Assembly: GCA_002359635.1 (NCBI GenBank)
Contig: DENJ01000102.1
Coordinates: 1 to 15,657 of the forward strand
Reading direction: 5' to 3'
Length of the DNA: 15,657 nucleotides
From: Burkholderiales bacterium UBA2647
GTDB lineage: Bacteria > Pseudomonadota > Gammaproteobacteria > Burkholderiales > Burkholderiaceae_E
Part shown: one piece after another, positions 8,601 to 14,303 of the stretch
Layout of the letters: the number at the start of each line of letters is the position of its first letter
Numbering within the stretch: the stretch's first letter is position 1
Translations under genes and position numbers: made by a program
Notes under the pieces: model-generated
Told to the model about the DNA's origin: nothing
Database searches by the model: none
Seen by the model: only the letters and a program-made list of their open reading frames with translations

Positions 8601-9559
8601 GTCTCAGCCACGTTCGTGGCCAACACAATGCGTCGCCCCGAGGCACCAGAAAACACCCTTTGCTGGTCCGCCACCGATAGACGCGCAAAAAGCGGCAATA
8701 TCTCAACCGGTGCAACCCCAAGCACCCGTCCCATCCCTGAACGTTGCCCGGCATGCGCTGCACGCGCAACCGCAGCACGCAGGTGATCTGCAAGCTCGCG
8801 GATCTCGCGCTCACCAGGCAAAAACACCAACACATCGCCTTCAGCTTCACGCCAAAGCGCCTCGATCACCGTCTCGATTTGCGCCGCCTGCTCCAGCTCC
8901 TCGCCTTCAGGCGCGGGCTGATAGCGAATATCCACCGGATAGGTGCGACCGGAAATCTCAAAGACCGGGGCGGGTCCGACACCAGGCAGCGTGAAGTGTT
9001 CAGCCAGACGACCAGCGTCGATCGTTGCCGAGGTAATGATGACGCGTAAGTCTTTACGACGCGCGCCAAGCAGCAGACGCTTGATGTAGCCGAGCAGAAA
9101 ATCGATGTTAAGGCTGCGCTCGTGTGCCTCATCGATAATCAGCGTGTCATAAGCCTTGAGCGAGGGATCGGCTTGCGTCTCCGCAAGCAGAATCCCATCC
9201 GTCATCAGTTTGATCCTGGCTTCTTTCGCCAAACGCTCCTGAAAACGGATCTTGTAGCCGACATGGGTCCCAAGGGGCGATCCGAGTTCCTCGGCGATTC
9301 GACGCGCGACGGTGGTGGCCGCCAGGCGCCGTGGCTGGGTATGGCCGATCAGACCATGCCGCCCCCGTCCCGCCAAAACGCAGATTTTCGGAAGTTGGGT
9401 CGTCTTTCCTGATCCGGTCTCCCCACAAACAATCACGATTGGATGATTGCGAATCGCTCGGGCAAGTTCATCGCGCCGATCACTGACCGGCAAGGCATCG
9501 GGAAAGATCAGCTCCGGCCAGCCGCTAAGCTGATCAGTCTGCCGCGGAGGTGAAAGCAT
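5606..9559 (-). CDS. hrpA: ATP-dependent DEAH-box RNA helicase HrpA
   Basis: This is a full-length HrpA of 1317 residues from the ATG at 9559 (E. coli HrpA is about 1300). Helicase motifs in order are Walker A GETGSGKT at 46-53, motif Ia QPRRLAA at about 76-82, motif II DEAH at 143-146, motif III SAT at 177-179, motif V around NVAETSLTVPG at about 316-326, and motif VI QRAGRCGR at 362-369. The helicase-associated domains follow, and then the long C-terminal region (DUF3418 type) that sets HrpA apart from HrpB. HrpA is a cytoplasmic helicase linked to mRNA processing and to ribosome function in E. coli. The start is the weakest point: there is no ribosome site, and the frame stays open to 9622. 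The family's conserved FPxALPVS segment begins about 18 residues after the chosen ATG. The gene overlaps the reductase gene by 26 bases, so translation may be coupled, and its 3' end overlaps the AEC gene. Confidence 0.96.
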   Translation of the reverse strand: MLSPPRQTDQLSGWPELIFPDALPVSDRRDELARAIRNHPIVIVCGETGSGKTTQLPKICVLAGRGRHGLIGHTQPRRLAATTVARRIAEELGSPLGTHVGYKIRFQERLAKEARIKLMTDGILLAETQADPSLKAYDTLIIDEAHERSLNIDFLLGYIKRLLLGARRKDLRVIITSATIDAGRLAEHFTLPGVGPAPVFEISGRTYPVDIRYQPAPEGEELEQAAQIETVIEALWREAEGDVLVFLPGEREIRELADHLRAAVARAAHAGQRSGMGRVLGVAPVEILPLFARLSVADQQRVFSGASGRRIVLATNVAETSLTVPGIRYVIDSGMARVKRYRFRGKLEQLQIEAVSQASANQRAGRCGRVMHGICVRLYSEEDFNSRPRFSDPEILRVSLAGVLLRMKALKLGTINDFPFLDPPQAKAIADGLASLFELGALDEQGELTPLGRQLARLPLDPRIGRMLLAGHEFHCLQEVLIIASALSVQDPRERPMDQQQAADEQHRRFHDERSDFLSWIKLWDYAFPREAGQQHGVIDRPPNALRRQRERQFQREFINTRRLREWADVYQQLEQALAELDLNPKPFQGPEDAGFAAIHQALMTGLLGNLGFCSGESNQYSGTHETRFFIHPGSALQRKTPRWIMAAEVVDTSRVYARTVARVEPAWIERIGAHLLRRSWSDPHWEKKAAQIVAFERATIYGLILYAQRRVHHAHRDPILAREMLIREALVNLDWDSHLPFMQHNRRLVHEAQQLEQKMRRPDVLADQTMLYAWFDQRLPVDVITAKRLEQWWRKASQQDPDCLCLPREALLRKQIDGLEDERFPRSWRCRGLSLDLAYRFEPGASDDGVTLVIPLAALSQLDERQCEWLVPGLLEEKVLALMKSLPQRLRRNLVPLQAWVDRFMTRRQRDEQSLMTRRSLIDVLIEQAREDGGAMISAHDFRLEQLPRHLLMHFRLIDEHEAVLGMSRSLAELKSRFAVRGQSALQAAFQGLGLRDQSIPFKNRAASDEAIAETQQTAPAPAGRGDATLRFDASQRYQHWAFGSLPELMELEHDGQLLIGFPALVDHGDDVGLQVFDDLDAAQLAHEDGLMRLLAIHFREPLRFFLKQLPDGQRIEVLYSQWGSAKTLHKDLCFALLQRACLGVEKPRSAESFEDLCRSARPRLGLIGQELSRLLLTILSEYIQLTKRLAQAKSTPAQADIEQQLAFLLPKYFLKQTPPGQLGHLPRYLQAINQRLDRLRIDPQRDRELMAQLLVVEAPWRKLLLARRGRSDEKLTQFAWMLQELRVSLFAQTLKTPMPVSVKRLERWWQANAIR

Positions 9560-10562
9560 CAGCAAAAAACAAGTCGGGATCGAGCTTAGAGCTTTCAACA
9601 AAGTCTTTGCGGGCAGCATCAATCATGACCGGCGCACCGCAAGCGTAAACCTCAAAGCACGAAAGATCAGGAAAGTCTTCCATCACTGCCCGATGCACAA
9701 AGCCCTCCCGTCCCTCCCATTGATCTTCGGCGAGCGCATCGGATATCACCGGCACAAATTGAAGGTGCGGCAGTCTCTCGGCCCAATCCTGACACAAGGT
9801 TTGCTGATAGAGATCCTGAGGTCGACGGCCGCCCCAGTAAAGATGCATGGGTCGGCTGATGCCTTTGGCTTGGGCGTGCTCGACAATGGCTTTGATCGGT
9901 GCAAAACCGGTGCCGCTTGCCAAAAGAATCATGGGTCGCAAGCTGTCCTCACGCAGAAAGAAGGTGCCAAGCGGGCCCTCGAATCGAAGAATATCTTTCT
10001 CTTTGATGGTACTTGAGCCAATACCAAACAGGGGATCGGTGAATTTACCGCCCGGCATATGACGGATATGGAGTTCGAGCGGCTCATTCGACTCGGGCGG
10101 ACTTGCCATCGAATAGGCACGGCGTGAACCGTCCCGCATCAGAATTTCAAGATACTGACCGGCCAGATACTTCAATCGCTCATTGGCAGGCAACTGCAGG
10201 CGAATAATCGCCACATCGGGTGCAGCACGTTCAATCGATGCGATACGGCTTGGCATTTTCCGTACCGGAATATCGGCAATGCCCGCCACGGTTCGGCATT
10301 CAAGCCGCAGATCACTGCTCGCCCTGGAGCAACAGGTGAGCAAAAATCCCTGCGTCGCTTCATCTGACTTCAGTGCCGAGGGCTGATGTGCGCCTTGCTC
10401 CCAGGATCCGGCCAAGGCCTTTGCCTTGCAGGAGCCGCAGGCACCATCCTTACAACCATAGGGCAACACAATACCCTGACGCAGCGCCGCCTCGAGCAGC
10501 GTTTCATCCGGCTCAGCCATAAACTGCTTGGCGGCGGGTTCAATGGTGACGGTCCATGCCAT
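9534..10562 (-). CDS. 2Fe-2S ferredoxin/FAD/NAD(P) reductase (CDP-6-deoxy-3,4-glucoseen reductase-like)
   Basis: The 342-residue protein from the ATG at 10562 has three modules. First is a plant-type ferredoxin domain with Cys37-x4-Cys42-x2-Cys45 and a fourth Cys at about 77 (LLTCC). Second is an FAD domain with RAYS at 148-151 and the GGKFTD loop at about 171-176. Third is an NAD(P) domain with GTGFAP at 217-222 and the CGAP motif near the C-terminus. It carries electrons from NAD(P)H through FAD to the 2Fe-2S centre and then to a partner oxygenase, dehydrase or similar enzyme. The common name comes from the ascarylose-pathway enzyme, but no sugar-nucleotide genes are nearby, so the partner is unknown. 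The frame is open to 10607, but the ferredoxin domain begins right after the chosen ATG (MAWTVTIEP). It precedes hrpA with a 26-base overlap and diverges from the SDR gene across only 26 bases. Confidence 0.9.
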   Translation of the reverse strand: MAWTVTIEPAAKQFMAEPDETLLEAALRQGIVLPYGCKDGACGSCKAKALAGSWEQGAHQPSALKSDEATQGFLLTCCSRASSDLRLECRTVAGIADIPVRKMPSRIASIERAAPDVAIIRLQLPANERLKYLAGQYLEILMRDGSRRAYSMASPPESNEPLELHIRHMPGGKFTDPLFGIGSSTIKEKDILRFEGPLGTFFLREDSLRPMILLASGTGFAPIKAIVEHAQAKGISRPMHLYWGGRRPQDLYQQTLCQDWAERLPHLQFVPVISDALAEDQWEGREGFVHRAVMEDFPDLSCFEVYACGAPVMIDAARKDFVESSKLDPDLFFADAFTSAAD

Positions 10563-10588
10563 AACAAATCTCTCAAGGAATTGATCTC

Positions 10589-11590
10589 GTGATCCATAAA
10601 AAACCAAGACTCAGGCTGGATTATCCCTCGCCGCAGCGATTGTTGATTCTCGGATGTGGCGATGTTGGCCTTCGACTGATCCGCTGGCTGCGGCAAGTCC
10701 ATCGCCCTGAGGGCTTGCAGATCATCGCAACAGCGCGTCGGCATGAGCAGGCGCTAGCCATTCGCGAGGCCGGCGCAACACCGATACTCATCGATCTGGA
10801 TCATCAAACCGCCGTCAAACGACTTGCGTCGTTGGCATCTTGGTTGATTGTGCTGCTTCCTCCCTCAGAACGTTTGAGCGATCAGGACCTGCGGATCAAG
10901 CGACTCGTCGCACAATGGCGCGCGGGCAACAGTGATATTGCCAGCGCTGCATCGTCGGTCCAAAGGCGCGGTCACACAACGATCAAAAAGCTCATTTATG
11001 TGAGTACGACCGGGGTGTTTGGTGACTGGCAGGGTGCTTGGATTGACGAAACCGTGACACCACGGCCAAAGCAGGCGCGGAGCCTGCGGCGCTTGCATGC
11101 TGAACAACAATTGCTGCAAGCGTTTCACGCGGTTCGCTTGCGGGTTCCTGGCATCTATGCCGAGGACCGCCTGCCAACGGATCGGATCCGCCAAGGCAAA
11201 CCCTGCCTGGAGCCACAGGAAGATAGTTACAGCAATCATATCCACGCTGACGATCTGGCCATCATGCTCTGGCTCAGTCTATTTCGCGCAGCACCCGGGC
11301 GACTTTATGCCATTGTCGATAACGAACCCTTGGCGATGGGCGACTGGTTCGATCATATCGCCAGACTTCATGGCTTGACACCGCCGCCGCGTGCACCTCG
11401 GGAGACAGTGTCAAGCGCGGTGAGTCCGATGATGTGGTCTTTCATGCAAGAGTCAAGACGCATCCACAATCGCCGTATGCATGAGGAGATCCGGCCGCGC
11501 TTGAAAGCACCACGGGCACGCATCTTTCTCGAGCAGATGATGAGTCACCGTGAACAGACAGCTGGCAAGCAGGAGCCGAAACAAATTTAG
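10589..11590 (+). CDS. Extended/atypical SDR, NAD(P)-dependent epimerase-like (YeeZ type)
   Basis: The protein has 333 residues from a GTG, with AAGGA 9 bases ahead (10576-10580). A Rossmann fold opens the chain: RLLILGCGDVGLRL places the GxGxxG glycines at 22, 24 and 27. Another strand ends in YVSTTGVFGDW at about 133-143, the position of the active-site Ser/Thr in extended SDRs. A C-terminal substrate domain carries NHIHADDLA (about 212-220), a typical epimerase feature. I do not see the usual YxxxK pair, as expected of atypical SDRs such as YeeZ. The reaction is unknown. About 20 residues after DSDIASA-like sequence at 107-125 (Ser/Ala-rich, then RRGHT) look like an insertion relative to compact family members, judged by eye only. 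It starts 26 bases from the divergent reductase gene and ends 30 bases before corA. Confidence 0.82.
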   Translation: MIHKKPRLRLDYPSPQRLLILGCGDVGLRLIRWLRQVHRPEGLQIIATARRHEQALAIREAGATPILIDLDHQTAVKRLASLASWLIVLLPPSERLSDQDLRIKRLVAQWRAGNSDIASAASSVQRRGHTTIKKLIYVSTTGVFGDWQGAWIDETVTPRPKQARSLRRLHAEQQLLQAFHAVRLRVPGIYAEDRLPTDRIRQGKPCLEPQEDSYSNHIHADDLAIMLWLSLFRAAPGRLYAIVDNEPLAMGDWFDHIARLHGLTPPPRAPRETVSSAVSPMMWSFMQESRRIHNRRMHEEIRPRLKAPRARIFLEQMMSHREQTAGKQEPKQI

Positions 11591-11594
11591 GCCC

Positions 11595-11600
11595 TACAAT
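11595..11600 (+). promoter_or_regulatory. Possible -10 element ahead of corA
   Basis: TACAAT occurs in the 30-base gap between the SDR gene and corA. I see no -35 hexamer at the right distance (about 11571-11578 reads GC-rich). If used, it would give a leader of about 14 bases with no ribosome site. A single hexamer match is weak evidence. Confidence 0.25.
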
Positions 11601-11620
11601 CCGGGCTGATTTCGCTGATC

Positions 11621-12586
11621 ATGATCAATGCCTTTACCTTAGAACAAGGTCGACTGCAGCAAGTGCAGATCGATGCGCTGGAGGACTTGCTCCACTGCAA
11701 GCCGGTCTGGGTTGACTTTGTTGACGCGACCGACGAAGAACACGCCTGGGCCGAACAAGTTTTTGGTTTTCGGCTTCCTGATGAGGCCGATTCGGGCGAT
11801 ATCGAGGCAAGTGCGCGCTTTTTCGAAGAGCCCGAAGGCGAATTGCACATCCGGACTGACTTCATCTTGCAAGACGATGAGGAAGGCAGTGAAAACATCC
11901 GGGTTGCTTTCGTGATCCGAAACGACATCCTTTTTTCGGTACACCGCGAGGATTTGCCGGTGTTTCGGCTGCTGCGTATGCGTGCTCGACGTCAGCCGGG
12001 CTATGTTGGTGATGCCAAAGATGTGCTTTTGGAACTCTATGCGGCCGATGTGGAGTACTCGGCGGACGCGCTCGAAGAAATGTATGGACGGCTCGATGAG
12101 TTTTCTCGCCGGGTGCTTGACGATGAACTCAACGACAGTGTGGCAGCATCGATTCTGGCGAGTATCGCCAAAGAAGAGGATTTAAATGGTCGGATCCGGC
12201 GCAACGTGATGGACACCCGAAGAGCGGTTTCGTTTCTGCTGCGTGCCCGTCTTTTAAGCGCTGATCAGTTTGAAGATGCGCGTCAAATTTTAAGAGATAT
12301 TGACTCCCTCGACAGCCACACCGAGTTCCTGTTCGATAAATTGAATTTTTTGATGGACGCGACCATTGGCTTTGTGAACATCAACCAAAACAAAATCATC
12401 AAGATTTTTTCTGTTGCCTCCGTCGCAATGCTTCCGCCCACCTTGATCGCCAGCATTTACGGGATGAACTTCCAATACATGCCCGAGCTCGCCCAGGAAT
12501 GGGGCTACCCCTTTGCCCTGGCTTTGATGGTGGTGTCGGTGGTCGTTCCCTTTTGGTGGTTCAGGCGCAAAGGCTGGTTGCGTTGA
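11621..12586 (+). CDS. corA: CorA-family Mg2+/Co2+ channel
   Basis: This 321-residue protein has the family's normal length. A long acidic, helical cytoplasmic domain (residues 1 to about 255) has family features such as FSVHRED and, near the stalk helix, FLFDKLNFLMDATIGFVNINQNK. It is followed by the pore helix, with the diagnostic YGMNF (GMN at 281-283) closing the first membrane segment. The MPEL loop comes next, then the second membrane segment and a basic tail. In CorA pentamers the GMN loop selects hydrated Mg2+, and the acidic inner domain senses Mg2+. No ribosome site is visible before the ATG at 11621, which lies 30 bases after the SDR stop. The EamA gene probably starts within its stop codon, so these two are likely co-translated. 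Confidence 0.96.
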   Translation: MINAFTLEQGRLQQVQIDALEDLLHCKPVWVDFVDATDEEHAWAEQVFGFRLPDEADSGDIEASARFFEEPEGELHIRTDFILQDDEEGSENIRVAFVIRNDILFSVHREDLPVFRLLRMRARRQPGYVGDAKDVLLELYAADVEYSADALEEMYGRLDEFSRRVLDDELNDSVAASILASIAKEEDLNGRIRRNVMDTRRAVSFLLRARLLSADQFEDARQILRDIDSLDSHTEFLFDKLNFLMDATIGFVNINQNKIIKIFSVASVAMLPPTLIASIYGMNFQYMPELAQEWGYPFALALMVVSVVVPFWWFRRKGWLR

Positions 12587-13527
12587 CAACCATCCCTCGC
12601 GCTGAGGATGCTCCGGTTCTCTCAACGCCTGGCGCCGCGATTTCCCGAGCCCAAATCGCCTTAATCCTTTTGCTTGCGACGACCTTCGCTGCAAATCACA
12701 TCGCAGCGCGGGTGGCTTTTGACCACGGCACAAGCGTGCTTTTTGCGGTGAGCATGCGCTCGGCTGGGACGGCGCTCGTTCTCGCCTGTTGGCTTGTGAT
12801 GGTGCGACAAGCCATCGTCATACCAGCCGAACTGCGCCATAAGGCACTGGCTGTCGGCTTATTGGTCTGCGCGCAAAGTTTTTTTCTTTATTCAGCCGTT
12901 CAAAAAATGCCAGTTGCGCTTGCCTTATTGGTGTTCAACCTTTTTCCGATGATGCTCGGATTCCTCTCATGGGGTCTGGGCGGCGATCGCCCCAGTCTGC
13001 GCGCCTGGATCGGCATGCCGATTGCCCTTGGCGGGCTGATACTGGTGCTGGACGTCCCCTCGCGCGGCCTCGAACGCGATGCCTGGGACCATCGCTTCCT
13101 CGCTGGCATCGCTTATGGGCTGGCGGCAGCCGTCAGCATGGCCTCGATCATGGCGCTCACCCAGCGCTGGCTCACACCGATCGAAGGCCGCGTTCGTGCA
13201 CTCAGCACCTTGAGCATCGTCGCCATTGGAAGCTTAAGCGTAGGCTTGAGTATGGGCGGTTTGAGCATGCCATCGGACATCAAGGGCTGGCTTGCGGTGA
13301 TGGCGCTCACGCTGCTTTACGGCATCGCCTTCAGCACCCTGCTCATCGCAGTACCGAAAATCGGACCTGTGAAAGCGGCACCGTTTTTCAATTTTGAACC
13401 CGTCGCGGCCATGGCCATGGGCTGGTTGATGCTCGACCAGACGGTGAAGCTGATTCAAATCGCCGGCGCAGCAGTCGTGATTGCTTCATTGATCTTCATC
13501 AGTTGGCCCAAGAGGACCACCACTTAG
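12583..13527 (+). CDS. EamA (DMT superfamily) transporter
   Basis: From a TTG at 12583 the protein has 314 residues, matching the roughly 300 of two-repeat DMT exporters (PF00892). The first EamA repeat begins at about residue 20 (AQIALILLLATTFAANHIAARVA would be helix 1, containing the usual N-H pattern). The second begins at about residue 145 with GIAYGLAAAVSMASIMAL. The late EPVAAMAMGWLMLDQ segment (about 277-291) is the typical signature of the last pair of helices, and about ten helices can be counted. Substrates of such exporters are amino acids or other metabolites; nothing here says which. The frame is open to 12499 inside corA, but those upstream codons read as corA shadow. The TTG overlaps the corA stop as TTGA, the same arrangement as other junctions here. 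The 3' end overlaps the SDR gene on the opposite strand by 4 bases. Confidence 0.85.
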   Translation: MTTIPRAEDAPVLSTPGAAISRAQIALILLLATTFAANHIAARVAFDHGTSVLFAVSMRSAGTALVLACWLVMVRQAIVIPAELRHKALAVGLLVCAQSFFLYSAVQKMPVALALLVFNLFPMMLGFLSWGLGGDRPSLRAWIGMPIALGGLILVLDVPSRGLERDAWDHRFLAGIAYGLAAAVSMASIMALTQRWLTPIEGRVRALSTLSIVAIGSLSVGLSMGGLSMPSDIKGWLAVMALTLLYGIAFSTLLIAVPKIGPVKAAPFFNFEPVAAMAMGWLMLDQTVKLIQIAGAAVVIASLIFISWPKRTTT

Positions 13528-14303
13528 GCGTCGTGCGGATCAAACCAGTTATATAAGCCTAAGCCCCCGTCCACAATCACTTCGCTACCGGTCACATAGC
13601 GCGAGAAGCGATCGATCAAAAGCGTGATCCCCATGGCTGCAACCTCAGCGGATTCGCCCAGGCGTTGCATCGGAATCTTCGCTTGCAAGTCAGGATTGGG
13701 CTTGAATCCACCTGCTGCAATCGCACCAGGGGTTAAAGCATTCACGCGAATACTATGCTTGGCAAGAGAACGGGCGAGCTCCTTCACCAGCATCATCATC
13801 GCTGCCTTGCTGCTTGCGTAGTGCGGCAGGTTACGGGGTGTTGCTGCATGCAAGGAGGTCACAAAAAGCATACGACCAGCAATCGCCTCGCCGATCCAAT
13901 GCTTAGCAAGATGCCTTGCCATCTGAAAACCTTCTGAAACATTCACCCGATACATGGCTTCCCAGGTTTGATCGCTCACCACGTCCCAGCGATCGAGCTC
14001 GGATCGTGGAGGCGATGCTGCATGCACTAACATTTGTACCGTTCCAAACCGCGAAAGCGCATGCTCAACCGCCATCACCCCAGAGCCTGCGAGCGACAGA
14101 TCAATCAATGCCCCATCGGCCTCAGCCCCGGCATCGCGCAGCGCGTTCAGGCTTGCTGTCAAGCGCGATGCGTCGACATCAATGAGGAACAAGATTGCAC
14201 CCTCGCCAGCCAGTTCGTGACACATCGCTCGGCCGATGCCATGCCCGGCACCTGTCACAAGTGCCACTTCACCTGAGAGCAGCCCCATCGATTCAGGCGC
14301 CAT
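13524..14303 (-). CDS. Classical short-chain dehydrogenase/reductase (SDR)
   Basis: The protein has 259 residues from the ATG at 14303. It shows the classical SDR order: cofactor loop TGAGHGIG at about 17-24, an Asp after the second strand (LIDVD, about 40-44), which favours NAD(H) over NADP(H), and the N of VNVSEGF near 122. The active-site Ser is in TSLHAATP, and YASSK holds the Tyr and Lys. PGAIAAGG and the C-terminal SRYVTGSEVIVDGG motif follow. The usual NNAG after strand four is replaced by VHAAS, a tolerated but less common variant. It probably oxidises a secondary alcohol or reduces a ketone. The start overlaps the end of the molybdenum hydroxylase gene by 11 bases, so the two are likely one operon acting on related substrates. 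The stop overlaps the convergent EamA stop. Confidence 0.9.
   Translation of the reverse strand: MAPESMGLLSGEVALVTGAGHGIGRAMCHELAGEGAILFLIDVDASRLTASLNALRDAGAEADGALIDLSLAGSGVMAVEHALSRFGTVQMLVHAASPPRSELDRWDVVSDQTWEAMYRVNVSEGFQMARHLAKHWIGEAIAGRMLFVTSLHAATPRNLPHYASSKAAMMMLVKELARSLAKHSIRVNALTPGAIAAGGFKPNPDLQAKIPMQRLGESAEVAAMGITLLIDRFSRYVTGSEVIVDGGLGLYNWFDPHDA

Noticed and set aside
12290..12733. Minus-strand open frame across the corA/EamA junction
   Set aside because: It has no family-like motifs, and both plus-strand genes are clear over its whole length.
13523..13563. Perfect 7-base inverted repeat CTTAGGC / GCCTAAG spanning the convergent EamA/SDR stops, a possible bidirectional terminator
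   Set aside because: The loop is 27 bases, no T-run follows on either strand, and repeats of this size and spacing are expected many times by chance in 15 kb.
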